A DNA stretch of 64,000 nucleotides from Mesorhizobium_G sp049840935 (GTDB lineage: Bacteria; Pseudomonadota; Alphaproteobacteria; Rhizobiales; Rhizobiaceae), in the NCBI GenBank assembly GCA_049840935.1, contig JASGJA010000010.1, forward strand, positions 154,511-218,510. Reading direction: 5' to 3'. The translations under genes were made by a program, and so were the position numbers. Positions 51,454-60,407 of the stretch are shown here, in pieces. Positions within the stretch are counted from its first letter, which is position 1. Each line of letters opens with the position of its first letter. The notes below the pieces were generated by a model. That model ran no database searches. It was not told the origin of the DNA and worked only from the letters and a program-made list of their open reading frames with translations.

Positions 51454-51479
51454 AGTTCCTCCCGGGCCTCATGGCCCAA

Positions 51480-51507
51480 GGTCGTGGGCCTTTCGGGGTC
51501 CACGACC
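51480..51507 (+). promoter_or_regulatory. stem-loop between aglE and aglF
   Basis: GGTCGTGG and CCACGACC form an 8-base stem around a 12-base loop in the 112-base gap. There is no T tract, so it is more likely an RNA-stabilizing or processing hairpin that keeps binding-protein mRNA abundant than a full terminator. Confidence 0.55.
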
Positions 51508-51565
51508 ACCTCCAGAACAAACTGGAGCGCTTGGTCTTGCACGGTCAGACTAGAGGGGACGCGTT

Positions 51566-52576
51566 ATGGCTTCGCAAATTCTTTCCGCCATCATTGTGAT
51601 CATTGTGGGCGTGGGCGGCTGCCTCGCTTACTTCTGGGGCGCGAACAAACTCGTCGATCTTGTTTTTCCCGCGCGAGGGGTGAGCGGATCGGCGGCGGTC
51701 GATAATCTGAGGCGGCAGGGTCTGGTGCGTCCCTGGCTGTTCATCGGCCCGGCGATCCTGATCCTCGGCGTCTATCTGATCTATCCGGTTATTTCGACGC
51801 TGCTCTATTCCTTCTATGACAAGGGCGGCGACAATTTCGTCGGCCTCAATAATTATCGCTGGCTGCTTGGCGATCAGGAGTTTCGCAACTCGCTGCTGAA
51901 CAATCTGATGTGGCTGATTGTCGTGCCTGCGGCCTGTACTTTTCTTGGCCTCATCATCGCTGTGCTGACCGATAAAATCTGGTGGGGCACGATTGCGAAA
52001 AGCCTTATTTTTCTGCCGCTGGCGATTTCCTTTGTCGGCGCATCGGTGATCTGGAAATTCGTCTACGAATATCGTGGTGACGGTCAGGAGCAGATCGGCA
52101 TATTGAACGCCATTGTTCAGGCGTTTGGCGGCCAGCCGCAGGTCTGGATATCACTGCCCTTCTGGAACAATTTCTTCCTAATGATCATCCTGATCTGGAT
52201 ACAGACCGGCTTCGCCATGGTCATTCTCTCGTCTGCCCTGCGCGGCATACCGGAAGAAACGATTGAAGCTGCGGTTATCGATGGCGCGAACCCGTTCCAG
52301 ATTTTCTGGAAGATCATGATCCCGCAAATCTGGGGCACGATCCTCGTCGTCTGGACGACCATCACCATTCTTGTGCTCAAAGTGTTCGACATTGTTCTGA
52401 CCATGACCAACGGCCAATGGAACAGTCAGGTTCTGGCCAACCTCATGTTCAACTGGATGTTCCGGGGCGGCGGTGATTTCGGGCGCGGCGCGACGATTGC
52501 GATCGTCATCATGATCGGCGTGCTGCCCATCATGATCTGGAATATCCGGCAGGCCAATAAAGAGGGAGGGCGCTGA
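51566..52576 (+). CDS. aglF: alpha-glucoside ABC transporter permease AglF
   Basis: A 336-residue inner-membrane permease with an extra N-terminal helix before the usual six (IIVIIVGVGGCLAYFWGANK). The remaining helices begin with LFIGPAILILGVYLIYPVIS, and the EAA loop is IEAAVIDGANPFQIFWKIMI near residue 232. The ATG at 51566 has GAGGGG upstream. It lies one base before aglG, so the pair is co-translated. It forms the membrane channel with AglG. Confidence 0.92.
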   Translation: MASQILSAIIVIIVGVGGCLAYFWGANKLVDLVFPARGVSGSAAVDNLRRQGLVRPWLFIGPAILILGVYLIYPVISTLLYSFYDKGGDNFVGLNNYRWLLGDQEFRNSLLNNLMWLIVVPAACTFLGLIIAVLTDKIWWGTIAKSLIFLPLAISFVGASVIWKFVYEYRGDGQEQIGILNAIVQAFGGQPQVWISLPFWNNFFLMIILIWIQTGFAMVILSSALRGIPEETIEAAVIDGANPFQIFWKIMIPQIWGTILVVWTTITILVLKVFDIVLTMTNGQWNSQVLANLMFNWMFRGGGDFGRGATIAIVIMIGVLPIMIWNIRQANKEGGR

Positions 52577-52577
52577 G

Positions 52578-53744
52578 ATGGCACAGGCAAGTGGCAAGTC
52601 CGCAGGCAAATCCTTCTTCGGTCGGTTCGGCGTTCATCTGGCGGTGCTGTTCTTCGTCCTGATCTGGACGTTGCCGACCATCGGCATTCTGGTTACGTCG
52701 CTGCGCGATAAAAACCAGATCGTCGCATCGGGCTGGTGGACATCCTTCTCCTCTTCAACGCAGACCTCCGCGACACGCCTTTCGCCGCCTTCAAGTCAGG
52801 TCCAGAAAGACGGCAAATTCGTCATTGAAGGCAATCTTTTCGAAACGCCCGGTTCTTCGACCATCAGCGCATACGGAACGCGCTCTGCCCAGCCAACCGA
52901 GTTCAAGGCGGGCGACGTTGCTGACCTCAAGGATGGGGTCACGCTACAGGTCAATGCGGATGGCTCGTATGTGTTCGCGTCTCCGGTTGCCTTCGATGGC
53001 GATAATGGCCGCCGCGTTTATTACGCTGCGACCATGCCTCCAAAATTCACCACGGATAATTATAGCACCGTGCTGTTGTCCGAAGGCATTGGGCGCTCCT
53101 TCCTTAACTCGCTGACTGTGACGATTCCGGCCACGATCATTCCCATCATGATTGCGGCATTTGCGGCCTATGCGCTGGCATGGATGCGGTTTCCGGGACG
53201 GGCGCTGTTGATCGCGGTGATTATCGGCCTGCTGGTCGTGCCGCTGCAAATGGCGTTGATTCCGCTGCTGGAATTGTACAACGGCGTCGGCAATCTGTTC
53301 GGCGTGCCGTCGAAAACCTATCTCGGCATATGGCTGGCGCATACCGGTTTCGGCTTGCCTTTCGCCATCTATCTGCTGCGCAGTTACATGGCTGGCCTGC
53401 CACGCGAACTGATGGAATCCGCGCGCATCGACGGTGCAAGCGACTTCGAGATTTTCACGAAAATCGTTCTGCCGCTGTCCTTCCCGGTGCTGGCTTCCTT
53501 CGCAATTTTCCAGTTCCTCTGGGTCTGGAATGACCTGCTGGTGGCGATGGTGTTCCTCGGCTCCGGCAATGACCAACTGGTGTTGACGGGCAGCCTCAAC
53601 GCGCTGCTCGGCTCTCGCGGCGGTGATTGGGAAATCCTGACCACATCTGCTTTCATCACCATCATCGTGCCGCTGCTCGTGTTCTTCTCATTGCAGCGCT
53701 ACTTCGTGCGCGGCCTGCTGGCCGGCTCGGTTAAAGGAGGTTGA
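52578..53744 (+). CDS. aglG: alpha-glucoside ABC transporter permease AglG
   Basis: A 388-residue MalG-type permease. The first helix (VHLAVLFFVLIWTLPTIGIL) is followed by a periplasmic insertion of about 120 residues (roughly residues 40-160, serine- and threonine-rich, with FVIEGNLFETPGSSTISAY), before the other helices. Such a loop is a known property of AglG-like permeases. The EAA loop is ESARIDGASDFEIFTKIVL and the end reads RYFVRGLLAGSVKGG. Two bases separate it from the aglA start, with AAAGGAGG inside its last codons. Confidence 0.92.
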   Translation: MAQASGKSAGKSFFGRFGVHLAVLFFVLIWTLPTIGILVTSLRDKNQIVASGWWTSFSSSTQTSATRLSPPSSQVQKDGKFVIEGNLFETPGSSTISAYGTRSAQPTEFKAGDVADLKDGVTLQVNADGSYVFASPVAFDGDNGRRVYYAATMPPKFTTDNYSTVLLSEGIGRSFLNSLTVTIPATIIPIMIAAFAAYALAWMRFPGRALLIAVIIGLLVVPLQMALIPLLELYNGVGNLFGVPSKTYLGIWLAHTGFGLPFAIYLLRSYMAGLPRELMESARIDGASDFEIFTKIVLPLSFPVLASFAIFQFLWVWNDLLVAMVFLGSGNDQLVLTGSLNALLGSRGGDWEILTTSAFITIIVPLLVFFSLQRYFVRGLLAGSVKGG

Positions 53745-53746
53745 GA

Positions 53747-55413
53747 ATGGGCGGAGGCAGTGCGTCGCGTCGAAACCCAACCGGAAACCGCGCCGGACCG
53801 GGACTGGTGGCGTGGAGCGGTGATCTACCAGATCTATCCGCGCAGCTTTCAGGACTCGAATGGCGACGGCATCGGCGATCTTCGCGGCATCATCGAACGC
53901 CTGCCCTATGTGGCCGACCTTGGTGTTGATGGTATCTGGATTTCGCCGTTCTTCACCTCGCCGATGAAGGACTTCGGCTACGATGTTTCGGACTATCGCG
54001 GCATCGATCCGATGTTCGGCACGCTGGCGGACTTTGACGATCTGATCCGCACCGCGCATGAGCTTGGCCTCAAGGTGATGGTGGATGGAGTGATCTCACA
54101 TTCATCCGACCAGCATCCATGGTTCAAGGAAAGCCGCTCCTCGCGGAACAATCCAAAAGCAGACTGGTATGTGTGGGCGGATGCAAAGCCCGACGGCACG
54201 CCGCCAAACAACTGGCTGTCAATTTTCGGCGGTTCGGCGTGGCAGTGGGATACGCGTCGGATGCAGTACTATCTGCACAATTTCTTATCCGAACAGCCGG
54301 ATTTGAACTTTCATAATCGCGATGTGCAGGATGCGCTGCTGGATGTCGTGCGTTTCTGGCTGGATCGCGGTGTTGATGGTTTCCGGCTGGATACGATCAA
54401 TTTCTATTTTCACAGCGAAGGGCTGGAAGACAATCCGCGCGCTGCGCCCGGAAGAGCGCAACGACCAGACCGCGCCAGCCGTCAATCCATATAATTTTCA
54501 GGACCATATCTACGACAAGAGCCGACCGGACAATCTGAAATTCCTTGAGCGCTTCCGTGCCGTGCTGGACGAATATCCAGCTGCAGCTTCAGTGGGAGAA
54601 GTGGGCGACTCCCAACGCGGGCTGGAAGTGGTTGCAGCCTATACGACAGGCAGCAGGCGCGTTCATATGTGCTACGCATTCGATTTTCTGGCACCTGAAA
54701 AGATCAGCGCCGAAAAGGTGCGGGCTGTGTTGGAAGATTTCGGCAGGGTGGCTCGGGACGGTTGGGCCTGCTGGGCCTTTTCCAACCATGACGTCATGCG
54801 CCATGCCTCGCGTTGGGGAGCGGGCGAGCAAGACCGGCAAGCCTATGCAAAGCTGCTTTCGGCGCTCATCATGTCGCTGCGCGGGTCGGTCTGTCTCTAT
54901 CAGGGCGAGGAGCTTGGGCTGACGGAAGCCGAACTCTCCTTCGAGGATTTGCAAGACCCTTATGGCATTCGCTTCTGGCCGGAGTTCAAGGGCCGCGATG
55001 GTTGCCGCACGCCAATGGTGTGGGAGCGAGCATCGAAGAACGGCGGCTTTTCCAACGGAAAGCCGTGGTTGCCGGTGCCGGATGAGCATTTGCCTTTGGC
55101 AGTGAGCCAGCAGGAAGGCGACAAATCTTCCGTGCTGGAACACTACCGGCGCTTCATCGCGTTCCGCAACGCGCACCCGGCATTCGCCAAGGGCGAAATC
55201 GAGTTCGTTCATGCCGAGGGCGATGTGGTCGCCTTTGTGCGCAACTACGGCAATGAAAGCATTCTGTGTGTTTTCAATCTGGGTGCCGATAGTCCGGTAT
55301 TTCAAAGCGAGTTGAATGCCGAGCCGTTGAGCGGCCACGGTTTTTCAAGCGAACGCGTTGGCGAGACGATCAAGCTAAAGCCATACAGCGCCTTTTTCGG
55401 GCGGGTACTGTAG
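53747..55413 (+). pseudogene. aglA: alpha-glucosidase AglA (GH13), two one-base frameshifts
   Basis: Cytoplasmic glycoside hydrolase that splits imported alpha-glucosides. GH13 motifs: WWRGAVIYQIYPRSFQDSNG, VMVDGVISHSSDQHPW, nucleophile in GVDGFRLDTIN, acid/base in SVGEVGDS and the third aspartate in FSNHDVMRH. The ATG at 53747 has an excellent AAAGGAGG (spacing 6) but is one base out of frame with RRVETQPETAPDRDWW; dropping one G near 53751 joins them. A second extra base near 54435-54439 separates SEGLEDNP from ALRPEERNDQ. With both removed the protein is 554 residues, the size of S. meliloti AglA. Confidence 0.88.
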
Positions 55414-55433
55414 GCGATTTCCGGGAGGTTGAG

Positions 55434-56549
55434 ATGGCAAATTTGAAACTTCGCAATGTCGAGAAAGCCTACGGAACGCTCAAGATTCTGCATGGCATCA
55501 ATCTCGATATCCAATCGGGCGAGTTCATTGTGTTTGTAGGGCCTTCCGGATGTGGAAAATCCACATTGCTGCGCTCCATTGCCGGGCTGGAAGAGATTAC
55601 CGGCGGGACGCTCGAAATCGACAATGAGGTGGTGAACGATGTGCCGCCATCCAAGCGCGGCATTGCGATGGTGTTCCAATCCTACGCGCTTTATCCACAC
55701 ATGACCGTGTACGACAATATGGCGTTCGGCATGAAGATCGCCCGCGAAGACAAGGCCGAGATTGACCGGCGCGTGCGGCAGGCGGCGGAGATATTGCAGC
55801 TTACGAAATATCTGGATCGGCTGCCCAAGGCGATGTCTGGCGGGCAGCGGCAGCGCGTTGCGATTGGCCGCGCCATCGTGCGCAATCCGAAGGTGTTCCT
55901 GTTCGATGAACCGCTGTCGAATCTGGATGCGGCACTGCGCGTGGCAACCCGCATCGAGATTGCCAAGCTCAAGGAATCCATGCCGAACACGACCATGATT
56001 TATGTGACCCACGATCAGGTGGAGGCCATGACGCTGGCAGACCGGATCGTGGTGCTGAAGGACGGACATGTGGAGCAGGTCGGATCACCGATGCAGCTTT
56101 ATAAGAAGCCGGGGAATTTGTTTGTCGCACAGTTCATTGGCTCACCGGCCATGAACATTCTGCCCACGAAGGTCGTGAAGGCAGGTGCGACGACCGAGGT
56201 AGCTGTCGATGGCGGCGGCAGCGTTTCCGTGCCAATCGCTACGCCTGCGGGTGCAGCGGGCACGGAAATCAGTTTCGGCGTTCGACCCGAGGATCTTTTC
56301 GTATCCAAGGGAACGAAAGCCCTGTTCGAAGGCAAGGTGGATTACATCGAGCAATTGGGCGAAGTGCAGTTGGTCTATATCGACATTGGGCGCGGGGTGG
56401 ACAAGCCGCTGACAGCCAAGCTGCCGGGCAACGCCGCGGTTGAGCGCGGGCAAGTGTTGCGGCTGGACGCCGATGGCGGCGACTTGCACATCTTCGACGG
56501 GAGCGGGTCGTCTTTTGTGCCGCACGAGGTCGAAGCGAAAGCGGCCTGA
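55434..56549 (+). CDS. aglK: alpha-glucoside ABC transporter ATPase AglK
   Basis: A 371-residue MalK/UgpC-type ATPase, longer than the one at 38.2 kb because its TOBE domain is complete. Walker A GPSGCGKSTLLRSIAGLEE, signature MSGGQRQRVAIGRAIV, Walker B VFLFDEPLSNLDA, H loop IYVTHDQVEAM. The C-terminal half has SFGVRPEDLFVSKG and VDYIEQLGEVQLVYIDIG. It closes the aglEFGAK operon, starting 20 bases after aglA with GGGAGG. It ends 45 bases before cmk with no obvious terminator. Confidence 0.92.
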   Translation: MANLKLRNVEKAYGTLKILHGINLDIQSGEFIVFVGPSGCGKSTLLRSIAGLEEITGGTLEIDNEVVNDVPPSKRGIAMVFQSYALYPHMTVYDNMAFGMKIAREDKAEIDRRVRQAAEILQLTKYLDRLPKAMSGGQRQRVAIGRAIVRNPKVFLFDEPLSNLDAALRVATRIEIAKLKESMPNTTMIYVTHDQVEAMTLADRIVVLKDGHVEQVGSPMQLYKKPGNLFVAQFIGSPAMNILPTKVVKAGATTEVAVDGGGSVSVPIATPAGAAGTEISFGVRPEDLFVSKGTKALFEGKVDYIEQLGEVQLVYIDIGRGVDKPLTAKLPGNAAVERGQVLRLDADGGDLHIFDGSGSSFVPHEVEAKAA

Positions 56550-56594
56550 CATTTTTCCTGTTGCACAATTGGGCCGTCTCGGCTTGATGCCGGG

Positions 56595-57248
56595 ATGGAT
56601 CAGAATCTCCTCATCGCGATTGACGGACCGGCGGCATCTGGCAAGGGAACGCTCGCGCGCAGGCTCGCGGACTACTATCATCTGCCACATCTCGATACCG
56701 GCCTGACCTATCGCGCGGTTGCGCATCGCATGATCGCTGACGGACTTCCGCTGGACGATGCCGAAAAGGCAACGGATGCGGCACGCAAGGTCGATCTCGG
56801 CAATCTCGACAAGGGTGCGCTCGCCGCGCATGCGGTTGCCGATGCGGCTTCACGCGTTGCGGTGTTCCCGCAAGTGCGACGCGTTCTTGTGGAAAAGCAG
56901 CGAGCCTTTGCAAACCAGCCGGGCGGCGCAGTGCTGGACGGGCGCGACATCGGCACGGTCGTTTGCCCTGATGCGGATGTGAAACTCTACATTACCGCGA
57001 GCCCGGAAGTGCGTGCGGGACGCAGGCTGCGCGACATTGAATCACGTGGTGGTTCGGCGCGTGTGGAAGATATTCTGGCCGACATCGTGAAGCGCGACGA
57101 GCGGGATTCCGCGCGCGCGGACTCGCCTTTGCGTCCGGCTGAAGACGCGCACTTGCTCGATACGTCAGAAATGTCTATAGAGGCCGCGTTCCGCGCGGCG
57201 CGCGCCATTGTCGATGGTGTGCTGGCCAAACGGGACACGGCTTCCTAA
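56595..57248 (+). CDS. cmk: cytidylate kinase
   Basis: A 217-residue nucleoside monophosphate kinase for CMP and dCMP. The P loop is IAIDGPAASGKGTLARRLAD; LDTGLTYRAVAHRM and the catalytic-core LDGRDIGTVVCPDADVKLYI follow. It directly precedes rpsA, the order found in most proteobacteria. In Rhizobiales the gene before it is usually aroA; here it is aglK, so the sugar cluster seems to have been placed next to this housekeeping block. Confidence 0.94.
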   Translation: MDQNLLIAIDGPAASGKGTLARRLADYYHLPHLDTGLTYRAVAHRMIADGLPLDDAEKATDAARKVDLGNLDKGALAAHAVADAASRVAVFPQVRRVLVEKQRAFANQPGGAVLDGRDIGTVVCPDADVKLYITASPEVRAGRRLRDIESRGGSARVEDILADIVKRDERDSARADSPLRPAEDAHLLDTSEMSIEAAFRAARAIVDGVLAKRDTAS

Positions 57249-57389
57249 ATAAGCCACTTAACCAGCCTGCCAGCATTCCACTGCGCCAAAGCCGCCAGAA
57301 GCGGCATGGGTTTACTCAACCCGGAGCGTCGGCAGGTTAACGCAACACGAACCCCGGCGCTGCCTCGAAATGAGGCCCCAGGAGTTTTA

Positions 57390-59087
57390 ATGTCACAAGC
57401 AAATCCCTCGCGCGATGATTTCACCGCGCTACTCGAAGAATCATTTTCCGATGGTCATTCCGGTGAAGGTCAGGTCGTTCGCGGCACCATCACTGCAATT
57501 GAAAAGGACATGGCCATCATCGACGTCGGTCTGAAGGTCGAAGGTCGTGTGCCGCTGAAGGAATTCGGCGCAAAGGCCAAGGACGGCCAGCTCAAGCCGG
57601 GCGATACCGTGGAAGTTTATGTCGAGCGCATCGAAAACGCGCTTGGCGAAGCGATGCTGAGCCGCGAAAAGGCTCGTCGCGAAGAAAGCTGGGTCAAGCT
57701 CGAAGAGAAATTTTCCAAGGGCGAGCGCGTCGAAGGCGTTATCTTCAATCAGGTCAAGGGCGGCTTCACGGTCGACCTCGACGGTGCGGTGGCCTTCCTG
57801 CCGCGTTCGCAGGTTGATATTCGCCCGATCCGCGATGTCAGCCCGCTGATGCACAACCCGCAGCCTTTCGAAATTCTCAAGATGGACCGTCGCCGTGGCA
57901 ACATCGTTGTCTCGCGTCGTTCGGTGCTTGAGGAGAGCCGCGCCGAACAGCGTTCGGAAATCGTGCAGAACCTCGAAGAAGGTCAGGTTGTGGAAGGCGT
58001 GGTCAAGAACATCACCGATTACGGTGCGTTCGTGGACCTCGGCGGCATCGACGGCCTGCTGCATGTCACCGATATGGCTTGGCGCCGCGTGAACCACCCA
58101 ACCGAAATCCTGAACATCGGCCAGACGGTCAAGGTGCAGATCATCCGCATCAATCAGGACACGCACCGCATCTCGCTCGGCATGAAGCAGCTCGAGTCGG
58201 ATCCGTGGGGCGATATCGGCTCCAAGTTCCCGCTCGGCAAGAAGATCACCGGCACGGTCACGAACATCACCGACTACGGTGCATTCGTCGAACTGGAGCC
58301 GGGCATCGAAGGCCTCATCCACGTTTCGGAAATGTCCTGGACCAAGAAGAACGTGCATCCGGGCAAGATCCTGTCCACCTCGCAGCAGGTCGACGTGGTC
58401 GTGCTGGAGGTCGATCCGTCCAAGCGCCGCATTTCGCTCGGCCTCAAGCAGACGCTTGAGAACCCGTGGGAAGCGTTTGCCCGCAGCCATCCGGTCGGCA
58501 CCGTTGTCGAAGGCGAAGTCAAGAACAAGACCGAGTTCGGCCTGTTCATCGGCCTCGAAGGCGATGTGGACGGCATGGTCCACCTCTCCGACCTCGACTG
58601 GAACCGTCCGGGCGAGCAGGTCATCGAAGAGTACCAGAAGGGCCAGATGGTCCGTGCACAGGTTCTCGACGTGGACATCGAGAAGGAGCGTATCTCGCTC
58701 GGCATCAAGCAGCTTGAACGCGACGCCGCTGGCGACGCTGCTGCTTCGGGCGAACTGCGCAAGAACGCTGTCGTAACCTGCGAAGTCATCGCAGTTAAGG
58801 ACGGTGGCCTTGACGTACGTCTGGTCGAAAGCGGTCTTGATACCTTCATCAAGCGTTCGGACCTGTCGCGTGATCGTGACGAGCAGCGCCCTGAGCGTTT
58901 CTCGGTCGGCCAGAAGGTCGATGCACGCGTGATCGCCTATGACAAGAAGACCCGCAAGTTGCAGGTCTCGATCAAGGCGCTCGAAATCGCCGAAGAAAAG
59001 GAAGCAGTCGCACAGTACGGTTCGACCGACTCCGGCGCTTCGCTCGGCGACATTCTCGGCGCCGCGCTCAAGAAGCAGACCAACTAA
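57390..59087 (+). CDS. rpsA: 30S ribosomal protein S1
   Basis: A 565-residue RNA-binding ribosomal protein with six S1 repeats, several visible by their GAFVDLGGIDGLLHVTDMAW, GAFVELEPGIEGLIHVSEMS and GLFIGLEGDVDGMVHLSDL blocks, needed to start translation of most mRNAs. The ATG at 57390 (MSQANPSRDDFTALLEESF) follows AGGAG with spacing 5; the in-frame upstream start at 57306 is not used. It ends before a strong terminator. The codon use is the most biased of the window, as expected for a highly expressed gene. Confidence 0.96.
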   Translation: MSQANPSRDDFTALLEESFSDGHSGEGQVVRGTITAIEKDMAIIDVGLKVEGRVPLKEFGAKAKDGQLKPGDTVEVYVERIENALGEAMLSREKARREESWVKLEEKFSKGERVEGVIFNQVKGGFTVDLDGAVAFLPRSQVDIRPIRDVSPLMHNPQPFEILKMDRRRGNIVVSRRSVLEESRAEQRSEIVQNLEEGQVVEGVVKNITDYGAFVDLGGIDGLLHVTDMAWRRVNHPTEILNIGQTVKVQIIRINQDTHRISLGMKQLESDPWGDIGSKFPLGKKITGTVTNITDYGAFVELEPGIEGLIHVSEMSWTKKNVHPGKILSTSQQVDVVVLEVDPSKRRISLGLKQTLENPWEAFARSHPVGTVVEGEVKNKTEFGLFIGLEGDVDGMVHLSDLDWNRPGEQVIEEYQKGQMVRAQVLDVDIEKERISLGIKQLERDAAGDAAASGELRKNAVVTCEVIAVKDGGLDVRLVESGLDTFIKRSDLSRDRDEQRPERFSVGQKVDARVIAYDKKTRKLQVSIKALEIAEEKEAVAQYGSTDSGASLGDILGAALKKQTN

Positions 59088-59114
59088 GGCTCAGCTTCCT
59101 TTCGAAACAAGAGA

Positions 59115-59146
59115 CCCCGCTGGATCGCTCCGGCGGGGTTTTTGTT
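59115..59146 (+). terminator. intrinsic terminator after rpsA
   Basis: CCCCGCTGGA and TCCGGCGGGG pair as a ten-base stem with one G-T pair and a TCGC loop, followed by TTTTTGTTT. It lies 28 bases after the rpsA stop and before the convergent yceI gene. Confidence 0.88.
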
Positions 59147-59174
59147 TGAAGCTGCCACGGAGATTAAAGCGAAG

Positions 59175-59753
59175 CTACTGGCGCGTTGCGGTCAGCCGCA
59201 TATCGAAATCCACAACATTGGAATAGATCGGGGTACCGACATCCATGTCGTAACGAGACCTGAGTACCTTGCCGGTGATGCGAAAGGTGATCCGGTTTTT
59301 GGTCTGCGAGTTGAGCTGAACTGTGAATGTTTCGTTGCCCGTCTTGCCGCGCGCGGTCATGCGTCCGACAACTGTCGCCGAAGTATCATTCAATTCCTTT
59401 ACCGACGTCGAGCGAAACGAAATATCCGCCTCATGTGCGGCGTCAAACACCGCATTGGAACGTAGAAAATCATCCACGCGCTGCTGGCCAGTGGAAACGC
59501 TGGCCGGGGCGACGTCGATATTGACCTCCGAACGTCCAACCTGCTGACCGTCGATGCGAATTGTGCCAGAAAAATTGGCGAATACGCCTGCGATGCCACG
59601 GCCCGCAATCTGATCAATTTCAAAACCAATACGAGATGCACCGGGGTCAATTCGATATTGACCGGCCGCAGCGGCAAGGTCTACCGCGGCAGCGGCAGGA
59701 CAGGTGAGTCCAAGGCAAAGCAGGGCGACGGCAGATAGGCAGCGAACAGGCAT
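59175..59753 (-). CDS. YceI-family periplasmic protein
   Basis: A 192-residue secreted lipocalin-like protein. The ATG at 59753 follows GGAGG with spacing 5 and begins a Sec signal (MPVRCLSAVALLCLGLTCPA). The YceI barrel shows YRIDPGASRIGFEIDQIAGR and DISFRSTSVKELNDTSATVV; the end is FDMRLTATRQ. The family binds isoprenoid quinone-like lipids. It lies 29 bases after the cytochrome b561 gene, a pairing often seen, and suggests a periplasmic redox carrier role (inference). Confidence 0.87.
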   Translation of the reverse strand: MPVRCLSAVALLCLGLTCPAAAAVDLAAAAGQYRIDPGASRIGFEIDQIAGRGIAGVFANFSGTIRIDGQQVGRSEVNIDVAPASVSTGQQRVDDFLRSNAVFDAAHEADISFRSTSVKELNDTSATVVGRMTARGKTGNETFTVQLNSQTKNRITFRITGKVLRSRYDMDVGTPIYSNVVDFDMRLTATRQ

Positions 59754-59782
59754 GGAAGCCTCCAACGCGTTGTGCTGCGATG

Positions 59783-60361
59783 CTAACGATGGCCATCGGT
59801 TCGTTCTTCCCGGCCCGGCACAAGCATTCGAACCAGTAGACCATCACGCCGCACAAACTGATGCCAGAGAGCAGCGCCCATGTGCAGCACGATGAGGACC
59901 GCGGCACCGAATGCCAGAACCGCATGGACCCACGACCAGAGCAATTCCGCCGCGTCAGACGGCGGCAGAGGCAAATTCGGGATCAGCAGTTTTCCAAATA
60001 CGAGTGTAACAATGCCTAGCGTCGATACGGAAACCAGCACCCAGCCGGTCAGCGGAAGCCCGAGCATCAGACCGTACAGCGCTGCATGCGAAAGATTTGC
60101 CGCGCCGCGCTCTATCTTGGACATGCCTGAGGGGAGATCTGGCGATAGCACCGCGAGCCGCCAGAGAATACGCAGAATAACGAGTGCAAGAATAAGAAAG
60201 CCGATGGATTTGTGAAGCTGGATGAGTTCAAAAACGCGGCGCTGGTCGTCCAGGCGCAGCATTGTTAGGCCAAGCGCAATCTGGCCGATGAATAGGGCCG
60301 CAATTGACCAGTGAAACAGGATCGTCACCAGCCCATAGGCGCGGCGCGTATTGTAGAGCAT
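59783..60361 (-). CDS. cytochrome b561-family membrane protein
   Basis: A 192-residue four-helix membrane cytochrome. Heme-ligand histidines lie in ILFHWSIAALFIGQ, IQLHKSIGFLILAL, WSWVHAVLAFGA and VLHMGAALWHQFV; the order H-H-H-H in four helices is the CybB pattern. It moves electrons from ubiquinol or superoxide. The ATG at 60361 has GGAGG upstream; the longer frame to 60484 lies inside pheT on the same strand and is a shadow. It is probably co-transcribed with yceI. Confidence 0.88.
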   Translation of the reverse strand: MLYNTRRAYGLVTILFHWSIAALFIGQIALGLTMLRLDDQRRVFELIQLHKSIGFLILALVILRILWRLAVLSPDLPSGMSKIERGAANLSHAALYGLMLGLPLTGWVLVSVSTLGIVTLVFGKLLIPNLPLPPSDAAELLWSWVHAVLAFGAAVLIVLHMGAALWHQFVRRDGLLVRMLVPGREERTDGHR

Positions 60362-60407
60362 TAGTGCCTCCGCACGACAAACGCACGCGGAGGCTCGAAT
60401 ATTCCAA

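Noticed and set aside
57441..58583. 380-codon open frame opposite rpsA
   Set aside because: Repetitive D/H/V-rich translation caused by the strong codon bias of the S1 repeats; a shadow.
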